Below are positions 1 to 5,566 of a DNA stretch of 6,743 nt, in pieces. The notes beneath the pieces were generated by a model, which saw nothing but the letters and a program-made list of their open reading frames with translations, made no database searches and was not told where the DNA came from. Each line of letters opens with the position of its first letter. Within the stretch, counting starts at the first letter, position 1. Source of the stretch: Nitrospirota bacterium (lineage in GTDB: Bacteria > Nitrospirota > Thermodesulfovibrionia > Thermodesulfovibrionales > JdFR-85); the NCBI GenBank assembly GCA_013151785.1, contig JAADHP010000141.1, positions 1 through 6,743 of the forward strand. The letters are read 5' to 3'. Made by a program: the position numbers and the translations under genes.

Positions 1-431
1 TATTGTTTATCCTCTCCCTTTTTTACAAAAACTTCTGGTGCAGGTATCTATGCCCCTATGGGGCTTTGCTTGGTCTTTTAAGCTACACAAGTCCTGTCAT
101 GATACGGAGAAATGAGTCAAGGTGTATTAATTGTGGGTTGTGTAGCAAGAACTGTCCATCACTTCTACCTGTTGATAGTAAGACAACCATCTATTCACCT
201 GAATGCAATGGTTGTCTTACCTGTGTAAGCTACTGTCCTTCAAGAGGTGCACTGGACATGGCAGTTATAAAGAATAAGAGAGTTAGACCTGAATTTTTTA
301 TTCTTTCAGTGATAGTGCTTTTCTTTGGCCTGATTCTGTTAGCAAAGATGACAGGTAACTGGCATTCCAGTGTCAGCTATGATGAACTGAAGGCACTGAC
401 ACCCTATATTGACCTCCTCTCCCATCCATAG
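1..431 (+). CDS. 4Fe-4S polyferredoxin membrane protein, NapH/YccM-like, C-terminal part (5' end outside window)
   Basis: The reading frame is open to the left edge, so the N-terminus is missing; the TTG at 3 is not a credible start. Visible in order: the end of a hydrophobic segment followed by the CRYLCPYGALL signature typical of NapH, YccM and CcoG-type membrane ferredoxins, then two ferredoxin clusters, CxxCxxCxxxCP (CINCGLCSKNCP) and a second one (CNGCLTCVSYCP), then one transmembrane helix near the C-terminus (FFILSVIVLFFGLILLA) and a short tail ending in SHP. Proteins of this family sit in the inner membrane and pass electrons between the quinone pool or another donor and a partner reductase. 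The partner is not in the window, so the substrate cannot be named. It ends 11 bp from the stop of the convergent gene at 443-1060, with no intrinsic terminator between them. Confidence 0.85.
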   Translation, partial: LFILSLFYKNFWCRYLCPYGALLGLLSYTSPVMIRRNESRCINCGLCSKNCPSLLPVDSKTTIYSPECNGCLTCVSYCPSRGALDMAVIKNKRVRPEFFILSVIVLFFGLILLAKMTGNWHSSVSYDELKALTPYIDLLSHP

Positions 432-442
432 GTTTCCACTTA

Positions 443-1060
443 TTAATCAAGTATTTTTAGATAATAGCAACACATATGCTCATCAAGCACTTTGTCAACA
501 ACATCTTTTGAATTTCCTGACTCTTCTATCCATTTTTCAGCAAACCCCTTTTTGCCTGACCCTGACTTGCAACCAAGCTGATAGATCTTTATATTCTTAC
601 CATCTATCTTGATTCTCTCCGCAAAGGCACTCCTCATGGGTTGATGTACAGCACAGAAAGGACTTACACCTGCCCCTTCACCTACACAGTATCTGTCTGT
701 TACAGGGCCTGGTTTATTGAACTCAACAGTAAAATCTCCAAAGCCCTCTGGTAATTTCCCAAACACCTCTGTATAGTTCTTGATAGATGGTCCAAAGGGA
801 CAGTTCTTAAGACCAAAAACAAAATCTCCCTGATGAGATGACTTGCCTTCTATCATGGCAATGGGGTTGGTTGCATTTTCAATAGCAGCAAGATAATCAT
901 CAAAGGAGGCATAGCTGACCTCTGGTATCTTTTCTGCGGTTTTTATTGCATTCCTGATGAGGGTTCCTTTGGCGCTTGCTGCACCACTGAGGGTAATCAT
1001 TATTTTTATCATGTCTAAAAAGCTTATGTGTGCAATATCAAGAATCTTTCCTTCTGTCAT
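443..1060 (-). CDS. Conserved-looking protein of unknown function with six cysteines
   Basis: A 205-residue soluble protein that I do not recognise. The ATG at 1060 is preceded by a good Shine-Dalgarno (GAGGTG, about 6 nt upstream). There is no signal peptide and no membrane helix. Six cysteines stand in motif-like surroundings: C87 (NCPFGP), C125 (RYCVGEG), C136 (PFCAVHQ), C164 (LGCKSGSG) and C197-C198 near the C-terminus (HMCCYY). H76, H139 and H195 lie near cysteines or at similar intervals. The glycine- and cysteine-rich middle, 120-170, could bind a metal, cluster or small ligand; this is inference. It starts 24 bp after the stop of the receiver-roadblock gene, so the two are probably co-transcribed from the sigma-54 promoter at 2245-2260. 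A distant link to the V4R/heme-NO-binding ligand folds was considered, but no motif supports it. Confidence 0.8.
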   Translation of the reverse strand: MTEGKILDIAHISFLDMIKIMITLSGAASAKGTLIRNAIKTAEKIPEVSYASFDDYLAAIENATNPIAMIEGKSSHQGDFVFGLKNCPFGPSIKNYTEVFGKLPEGFGDFTVEFNKPGPVTDRYCVGEGAGVSPFCAVHQPMRSAFAERIKIDGKNIKIYQLGCKSGSGKKGFAEKWIEESGNSKDVVDKVLDEHMCCYYLKILD

Positions 1061-1084
1061 GATTCACCTCACTTTATTAGATTT

Positions 1085-1444
1085 TTATATTGACGCTGCG
1101 GCTGCAAGCTCATGACAATGCTTCTTGAGCTTAAGCCGTATCATCCCCAGATTTGCATCCCTTTCAGCTACAATAACAAGAAATGCGTTCTCTCCCACGG
1201 GTGAAAACATAACAGGACCATTCTCGAACTCAATCATACTCATTGTAAGTGCACCTTTACCAAGCTGCCTGCCCATGGATTCTGCTGTACCAAATCCACT
1301 TGATGCAATAGCACCCACCATATCAGTGTCAATACCTGTCCGGGCGATGCTGTCAAGCAGGAATCCATCACGTCCCACAAGACATACTGCAGTAACACTC
1401 TGCAATTTTGTAAATTCATTAAGTATGTCTTTTAATGTGTTCAT
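1085..1444 (-). CDS. Possible separately translated roadblock/LC7 protein (internal in-frame start)
   Basis: In-frame ATG at codon 259 of the receiver-DUF4388-roadblock gene, preceded by AAAGGAGG (1450-1457) with 5 nt spacing. This is one of the best Shine-Dalgarno sequences in the window and stronger than that of the full-length product. The product would be 119 residues (MNTLKDILNEF...), about the length of a free-standing MglB-type roadblock protein and exactly covering that domain. Either two products are made from one mRNA, or the fusion formed recently by loss of a stop codon and kept the old start region. The GKEAK codons that carry the signal are permissive enough to arise by chance, so this stays a candidate. 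Confidence 0.4.
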   Translation of the reverse strand: MNTLKDILNEFTKLQSVTAVCLVGRDGFLLDSIARTGIDTDMVGAIASSGFGTAESMGRQLGKGALTMSMIEFENGPVMFSPVGENAFLVIVAERDANLGMIRLKLKKHCHELAAAASI

Positions 1445-2218
1445 CTTCGCCTCCTTTCCTGATAGTTCTAAATTTTGTTCCTCCTGCTGTATGAGACCAT
1501 TAACATCATCATCTTGTATTTCTATTATCCTGTTTCCACTGTTATTCCTGTCTTTTTCATCTTTCAGTCTGAAACTCTCCATAAGGATATGACCTAATGA
1601 GGTATGTATAGTTCTATGTTTTTGTCTGCATCTACGTTCTATCTCTATCTCAGCCTCATCCCAGCAGACTATGTCATAAGCAGCCTGCTCACCTGTCTCG
1701 GATTCCGTACCAGCATCTATCAACTCTCCCTCATTAAAGTAAAGATAGCCAACCCTTCCCCTGGAAGTAACCTTCAAAGTACAGGTCTTTTTTTCCATTT
1801 CTACCAATTGAAGAAAGGTGGGCAGGGTAATGCCACGGAGATACCCTTCAGAACTGGCTGCTAATTCAAGTAATATCTTGTCCACAAGATCTTTGAAATC
1901 CAGGGGTTTCTCCAGATACTGCGATGCTCCCATTGAGTGAGCTTTTTTTCTTATTTCAGGGGTTCCATAGGCGGTCATTATGATTACAGGAATATCCGGA
2001 TGATGTCTGCTCATATATGCAAGCAGTTCAAAACCATCCATTTCTGGCATCTTCAGGTCTGTTACCACAAGGTCTATTCGTGTTGAGTTCAGGGTCTCTA
2101 CAGCCTTCTTACCATTTTCTGCCGTTAATGTGTTGAACTCGCTATCATATGTAGCGAGACCCTCTGAAAGACTGGTGAGAAATGATCTTTCGTCATCTAC
2201 AATCAAGACATTCTTCAT
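1085..2218 (-). CDS. Response regulator: receiver, DUF4388 and roadblock/LC7 domains
   Basis: A 377-residue cytosolic regulator without a DNA-binding domain. Residues 1-118 form a CheY-like receiver with acidic D8/D9, phosphoacceptor D54 (VVTDLKMPEMDG), T82 and K104 (EKP). About 126-220 is a DUF4388 (PatA-type) domain, starting at LRGITLPTFLQL and including GYLYFNEGELIDA. An acidic, glutamine- and asparagine-rich linker leads to a roadblock/LC7 domain of MglB type at 259-377 (VCLVGRDGFLLDS, then SPVGENAFLVIV). In characterised systems, roadblock proteins control Ras-like GTPases such as MglA; no GTPase is visible in this window. The ATG at 2218 is chosen because GGGGTGA lies 7 nt upstream. 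A TTG seven codons earlier (2239) would lie upstream of the predicted sigma-54 transcription start near 2234. The gene follows a sigma-54 promoter and is followed after 24 bp by the Cys protein gene. The roadblock part has its own ribosome binding site (see 1085-1444). Confidence 0.9.
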   Translation of the reverse strand: MKNVLIVDDERSFLTSLSEGLATYDSEFNTLTAENGKKAVETLNSTRIDLVVTDLKMPEMDGFELLAYMSRHHPDIPVIIMTAYGTPEIRKKAHSMGASQYLEKPLDFKDLVDKILLELAASSEGYLRGITLPTFLQLVEMEKKTCTLKVTSRGRVGYLYFNEGELIDAGTESETGEQAAYDIVCWDEAEIEIERRCRQKHRTIHTSLGHILMESFRLKDEKDRNNSGNRIIEIQDDDVNGLIQQEEQNLELSGKEAKMNTLKDILNEFTKLQSVTAVCLVGRDGFLLDSIARTGIDTDMVGAIASSGFGTAESMGRQLGKGALTMSMIEFENGPVMFSPVGENAFLVIVAERDANLGMIRLKLKKHCHELAAAASI

Positions 2219-2244
2219 CTTTATATCACCCCGAAGCAATATAT

Positions 2245-2260
2245 AGCAATGAATATGCCA
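2245..2260 (-). promoter_or_regulatory. Sigma-54 (-24/-12) promoter of the receiver-roadblock gene
   Basis: On the minus strand the sequence reads TGGCATATTCATTGCT. This matches the RpoN consensus TGGCAYRNNNNTTGCW at every defined position, with GG and GC separated by 10 nt. The predicted start of transcription is near 2234, giving a leader of about 16 nt that just contains the GGGGTGA ribosome binding site (2226-2232) and the ATG at 2218. It lies directly downstream of an NtrC-family activator gene carrying an intact GAFTGA motif. Pattern match only. Confidence 0.8.
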
Positions 2261-2277
2261 GATTGAATCTTATAAAA

Positions 2278-2290
2278 TATCAATAAGTTA
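2278..2290 (+). promoter_or_regulatory. Putative IHF binding site between enhancer and sigma-54 promoter
   Basis: TATCAATAAGTTA fits the IHF consensus WATCARNNNNTTR at all defined positions and is flanked by an AT-rich tract (2271-2279). Relative to the predicted start near 2234 it lies at about -44 to -56, where IHF bends DNA to bring an NtrC-type activator to sigma-54 polymerase. The surroundings are AT-rich and the consensus is loose, so part of the match could be chance. Confidence 0.5.
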
Positions 2291-2330
2291 GAGAATATTA
2301 TGGGATAGAAAGCTACGGATTAGCTCAATA

Positions 2331-2369
2331 TGGATAGTTCATTTTGAACTGGTGGTTCATTCTGGATAG
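2331..2369. promoter_or_regulatory. Putative upstream activator sequence (enhancer dyads) for the NtrC-type regulator
   Basis: A perfect dyad AGTTCA-TTT-TGAACT (2336-2350) is followed by an imperfect copy, GGTTCA-TTC-TGGATA (2354-2368), shifted by 18 bp. The heptamer TGGATAG appears at 2331 and again at 2363, 32 bp apart (about three helical turns), framing the element. The sites lie about -97 to -135 from the predicted sigma-54 start, the usual distance for NtrC-type enhancers. They begin right after the stop codon of the activator gene itself, the likely binder. Confidence 0.5.
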
Positions 2370-2371
2370 GT

Positions 2372-3733
2372 CTAAACAATACCATAACGTTTTATCTTTC
2401 GTTTTAGTGTGGATAGAGATATCTTCAGAGCCCTTGCTGTTCTTGTATAGTTTCCCGAGAACTTATGAAGGGCATATCGTATATAGTTTCTTTCAACATC
2501 CTCCAGTGTAAGGAACTCCTCTCTTGAAGATGTTGCATATGGAGACCCCAGTGGCTCCGGGGCCAGTGGCATTCCAAGAAGTTCAGAGGGCCTGATAAGG
2601 GGGCCTTTATGAAGAATAATGGCCCTTTCCAGGACATTCTTCAATTCCCTTACATTTCCTGGCCAGTCATACTCCATTAATCTCGCAACTTCAGAGTCCG
2701 GAAGTCTAACTGTCTGTCCCCGGGCTAACTTTGAAATGAAATAATCACACAACTCTGGAATATCCTGACGCCGTTCTCTTAAAGGAGGGATATGGATCCT
2801 TATAACGCTGAGCCGATAATATAGATCCTGACGGAATTTTTTATCCTTTATCATGTTTTCCAGATCAATATTTGTAGTGGCTATTATCCGCACATTGACA
2901 TGCCTTATATAGTCGCTCCCAAGTCTTTTTATCTTTTTGTCATCTAAGACACTTAAAAGTTTTGGCTGCAGATGTTGAGGCATCTCGCCTATCTCATCCA
3001 ACAGAAGTGTGCCTCCTTCTGCCATCTCAAATATTCCCTTCCTGGTAGTTAGTGCACCAGTGAAGGCTCCTTTCTCATATCCAAACAGTTCAGCCTCTAT
3101 AAGAGTGTCTGGAATGGCGGAGCAGTTTATAGATACAAAGGGAGCATCTCTGTAGGGACTGCTGTAATGTATGGCCTTGGCTATCAGATTTTTACCAGTG
3201 CCTGTCTCACCTGTGATAAGCACAGGTGCGTCAACTGATGAGGCTGACTCTATAAGTTTTTTAACCTCAGCAAGACCAGAAGAACTGCCGATAAGAACCG
3301 TTTCTTCGATTTCCCTGGCATTTTTGTAGTTCTGGATCTGTTCTGTTTTTTCCAGATCCAGGGTTCTGAATGCCCGGTCTACAGTAAGCTTCAGTTCTTC
3401 CAGTTCAAAGGGTTTTGAAAGATAGTCATAGGCACCTGCCTTTATGGCCTTTACAGCATTATCAAAGGTGGGATAGGCAGTAATAAAGATAATCTTGGTC
3501 TGCTCATTGTATTTCAGGATAGATGGACACAGTAGATGGCCCTCTCCATCTGGAAGCTTCTGGTCTAATAGTACCACGTCTATTTTTCTCTCAGAGCATA
3601 TTCGAAGTCCCTTTTCACCACTGTGTGCAGTAATAACCTCCAGTGAGTTGTCTATGAGATAGTCTCTGAGTACGTCACAGAATATTCTGTCATCATCAAT
3701 GATTAAAATGCTTTTATTGATTTTACTGGGCAC
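2372..3733 (-). CDS. NtrC-family sigma-54-dependent response regulator
   Basis: A 453-residue activator with the standard three-domain plan. Receiver 1-120: D13-D15 acidic cluster, phosphoacceptor D57 (VVLLDQKLPDG), T85, K107. AAA+ domain about 146-380: Walker A GETGTGKN (175-182), the sigma-54 contact loop GAFTGA (222-227), Walker B GGTLLLDEI (240-248), and the later motifs FRQDLYYRL and WPGNVREL. Fis-type helix-turn-helix at the C-terminus (about 425-453, NYTRTARALKIS then TLKRKIKRYGI). It should hydrolyse ATP to open sigma-54 polymerase once phosphorylated by the adjacent kinase. GTG at 3733 is preferred because GAGGGG lies 10 nt upstream; a TTG at 3751 in the same frame lacks a ribosome binding site. 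The gene overlaps the kinase gene by 11 bp, which suggests translational coupling. The likely target is the promoter just downstream. Confidence 0.93.
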   Translation of the reverse strand: MPSKINKSILIIDDDRIFCDVLRDYLIDNSLEVITAHSGEKGLRICSERKIDVVLLDQKLPDGEGHLLCPSILKYNEQTKIIFITAYPTFDNAVKAIKAGAYDYLSKPFELEELKLTVDRAFRTLDLEKTEQIQNYKNAREIEETVLIGSSSGLAEVKKLIESASSVDAPVLITGETGTGKNLIAKAIHYSSPYRDAPFVSINCSAIPDTLIEAELFGYEKGAFTGALTTRKGIFEMAEGGTLLLDEIGEMPQHLQPKLLSVLDDKKIKRLGSDYIRHVNVRIIATTNIDLENMIKDKKFRQDLYYRLSVIRIHIPPLRERRQDIPELCDYFISKLARGQTVRLPDSEVARLMEYDWPGNVRELKNVLERAIILHKGPLIRPSELLGMPLAPEPLGSPYATSSREEFLTLEDVERNYIRYALHKFSGNYTRTARALKISLSTLKRKIKRYGIV

Positions 3734-4802
3734 TCCTGTGACGCCCCTCAAGAAGAGTTAAGGTTACTTCGGTTCCTATGTTTTCACGGCTTTCAATCCT
3801 TATGGTACCATTCATGCCTGTTAGCATCTTCTTAACAATCACAAGTCCCAGGCCTGTACCATCTGGTTTTGTGGTATAAAAAGGCTTAAAAAGGTTTTTT
3901 TGTTGTTCTTCAGACATACCACAACCATTATCAGCCACCCGTATTATTATCTGATTATTCATTTTGTATATACTGATTAATATTTCAGGGTTTTCTCTAT
4001 CCTTCAGTGCATCTGATGCATTGGTGAGGATATTCATCATCACCTGCTGAAGTGCCCTGGGATCAGCATATACCATTTCGGCATTCTTACGAATAAGGGT
4101 TTTGATCTTGATGCCCTTTTTTTCAAAGTCTTTCATCACCATGGAAAGAAGGTTATCTATAAAAGATGAGATCTGTATATTCTGGAGTTCCATATTCTCA
4201 TACATACTGAATGACTTTAAAACCCTTAAAAGATACTCCACCCTGCTTACTTCATTCAGTGCACGGTCTATATATTCTATCACCTTTTCCCTGGAGTAAA
4301 TTTCTATATTGTCTCTTAGAACACTGAGGGTCATCTTTATAGAATTTACAGGATTTCCGATCTCGTGTCTTATTCCAGAGAAGATGTATCCTATATTATT
4401 CATGGTATTCACTGCCTCAGCGATAGAGTTTAGCCTCATCTTCTCAGTAACATCTGTAGCATATATCCAGAGGTACCGGTCTGATACACGGTAGACACTG
4501 TAACCGATAAACTTAGTTCCGTAGCGTAGGGTCAGGGATATTGCAGGTGTGTCAGATGTCAGGTATTCATTCATATTTGGTAATAAGAGTGCGCAAAGGG
4601 CCTTATAATCGCCTGGTTTTATTGTACTTTTGAAAAGATCTATAGCAACCTTATTCTGAAAGATTATTATCTGTTTCTTGATATCTAACCCTATTATTCC
4701 CAGGTTGATATTTTTCAGGATATTTACATAGACACATTCATCCGTATATGGGGCAGGTGTTGTGTGACAATCTGTATGTTCTCTAATAATTTCAGAGGCC
4801 AT
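3723..4802 (-). CDS. Cytosolic PAS-domain histidine kinase (NtrB-like)
   Basis: A 359-residue sensor kinase with no transmembrane segment or signal peptide, so the signal is probably intracellular. About 24-118 is a PAS-like domain (LKNINLGIIGLDIKKQ... ending DVTEK). The dimerisation and phosphotransfer helix carries H146 in FSGIRHEIGNPVNSIK, in the HExxNP style of NtrB-type kinases. The ATPase domain has the N box (N257 and N261 in MMNILTNASDAL), G1 (DNGCG, 291-295), F box (FKPFYTTK, 305-312) and G2 (GTGLGL, 315-320), so it looks fully active. It overlaps the sigma-54 activator gene and is almost certainly its cognate kinase. No Shine-Dalgarno precedes the ATG at 4802; a leaderless transcript is possible (see 4808-4833). 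PAS cysteines C12, C23 and C70 are present, but no cofactor can be assigned from sequence. Confidence 0.93.
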   Translation of the reverse strand: MASEIIREHTDCHTTPAPYTDECVYVNILKNINLGIIGLDIKKQIIIFQNKVAIDLFKSTIKPGDYKALCALLLPNMNEYLTSDTPAISLTLRYGTKFIGYSVYRVSDRYLWIYATDVTEKMRLNSIAEAVNTMNNIGYIFSGIRHEIGNPVNSIKMTLSVLRDNIEIYSREKVIEYIDRALNEVSRVEYLLRVLKSFSMYENMELQNIQISSFIDNLLSMVMKDFEKKGIKIKTLIRKNAEMVYADPRALQQVMMNILTNASDALKDRENPEILISIYKMNNQIIIRVADNGCGMSEEQQKNLFKPFYTTKPDGTGLGLVIVKKMLTGMNGTIRIESRENIGTEVTLTLLEGRHRSAQ

Positions 4803-4807
4803 ATATA

Positions 4808-4833
4808 GTTATATTTAAGTCTATAGTTAGACT
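4808..4833 (-). promoter_or_regulatory. Possible promoter and dyad for a leaderless kinase mRNA
   Basis: On the minus strand a -10-like TATAAC (4808-4813) ends 5 nt before the ATG of the kinase gene, so transcription could begin at or very near that ATG. This would explain the missing Shine-Dalgarno. Just upstream is a perfect dyad AGTCTA-N4-TAGACT (4818-4833), which could be an operator. No good -35 hexamer is seen at 16-18 nt spacing, so the promoter is weak or activator-dependent, or not real. Confidence 0.25.
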
Positions 4834-4908
4834 AAGCCGATTCTCTATCTATCTTGAGTAGAACTATAACATTTTCAAAATAGAAAAGATATTGTTCCTA
4901 TCTTTGTA

Positions 4909-5211
4909 TTATTCCTTTAACTTCCTCAGAAGAAGCACAGAAAGCAGAAACTTTGAGTCTTCTTCTTTTTTTACCAACTGATAAAAATCACATTTCTCAC
5001 AGGCTGAATATTTACGGGCAAAGGTGCCCTGTACCTCTCCATTACAGAGTGTGCCTGCCACAACCCAGCATGCCCTTCCTGCATTTTTCCCTCCATGAAC
5101 ACCATCCAGTCTTTTCTCCACTGCAGCAGGACAGATACCATTGATCTCTTCACGTTCTCCTCCAGGCTCTCTGCCACACTTCTTAAATTCCCAGCAGTTC
5201 AATTTTCTCAT
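4909..5211 (-). CDS. Two-CW domain protein (small Cys-rich protein)
   Basis: A 100-residue soluble protein that matches the two-CW domain pattern: C6-W7 with C12, C27-P28, then a second C48-W49 with C56, and a closing CxxC pair C71/C74 (ACEKCDFYQ). Eight ordered cysteines in so short a protein suggest metal or iron-sulfur binding or redox sensing; the biochemical role of the family is not established to my knowledge. The ATG at 5211 has a very strong ribosome binding site (GGAGG, 5 nt upstream, within GGAGGGGAGG). The gene is first in the minus-strand block, 106 bp before the kinase gene, and no hairpin terminator is seen in that gap, so co-transcription with the two-component genes is likely. 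It could provide or relay the signal sensed by the cytosolic kinase; this is inference from position. Confidence 0.85.
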   Translation of the reverse strand: MRKLNCWEFKKCGREPGGEREEINGICPAAVEKRLDGVHGGKNAGRACWVVAGTLCNGEVQGTFARKYSACEKCDFYQLVKKEEDSKFLLSVLLLRKLKE

Positions 5212-5241
5212 ATTTGCCTCCCCTCCATTAACACTTATGAA

Positions 5242-5277
5242 TTTATAATTTTCAGGATTTCTTTTTACAAAAATCCT
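5242..5277 (-). promoter_or_regulatory. Sigma-70-type promoter of the two-CW gene with an overlapping dyad
   Basis: On the minus strand, TTGTAA (5265-5270) and TATAAA (5242-5247) are separated by exactly 17 nt, matching the housekeeping consensus at 4/6 and 5/6. Transcription would start about 24 nt before the ATG at 5211. The perfect dyad AGGATTT-N10-AAATCCT (5254-5260 and 5271-5277) straddles the -35 hexamer, where a repressor or activator could act. Confidence 0.45.
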
Positions 5278-5533
5278 CGCTTCCTGATTACCCCATTTGT
5301 TGTAATTATAATTTAACGGGGATAAAATTGTGAAAAAAATAACATAACATCTATTGAATTTTCAAATTTAATTGATTTATATATTTGATAAGATATCATT
5401 ATATCATGCCACTTCTACAGACTCTGATTTCATCTCCAGAGCATCTAAAACAATGTTTAATCAGATCCAGGAGATAAAGTTCATACCACTTGCTTTCAGC
5501 TATTCTTTGTTATTCTTACAGCTGGATTTAGGA
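5278..5533. other. AT-rich divergent intergenic region, no gene seen
   Basis: The spacer between the two-CW gene and pcm is strongly AT-rich in its middle. It contains a nested dyad, CCCC (5291-5294) with GTT (5299-5301) matched by AAC (5315-5317) and GGGG (5318-5321), and a small palindrome TTGAA-TT-TTCAA (5354-5365). A reading frame is open from 5372 into pcm, but it has no ATG with a ribosome binding site and its residues look random, so I treat it as noncoding. No RNA gene was recognised. Confidence 0.4.
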
Positions 5534-5539
5534 TATAAT
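5534..5539 (+). promoter_or_regulatory. Candidate -10 element of pcm
   Basis: A perfect TATAAT lies 27 nt before the ATG of pcm, which would give a leader of about 20 nt carrying the AGGAGG ribosome binding site. The upstream region has no convincing -35 at normal spacing (TTGTTA at 5507-5512 is 21 nt away), so the assignment is tentative. Confidence 0.35.
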
Positions 5540-5566
5540 AGGTTAAGAACACCACAGGAGGTTTTG

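Noticed and set aside
1125..1864. Plus-strand open frames over the receiver-roadblock gene
   Set aside because: Antisense shadows; the minus-strand frame has clear receiver and roadblock motifs.
2219..2239. TTG start at 2239 for the receiver-roadblock gene
   Set aside because: It lies upstream of the predicted transcription start and has no ribosome binding site, whereas the ATG at 2218 has one.
2425..2637. Minus-strand frame inside the NtrC-type gene in another phase
   Set aside because: Out-of-frame shadow of the helix-turn-helix end of the activator.
5279..5294. Second sigma-54-like element upstream of the two-CW gene (GG-N10-GC on the minus strand)
   Set aside because: Only the GG and GC dinucleotides fit; the TGGCA and TTGC blocks are not matched, and a sigma-70-type promoter lies closer to the gene.
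5372..5566. 65-codon N-terminal extension of pcm
   Set aside because: No start signal, random-looking residues, and it would bury the signal peptide inside the protein.
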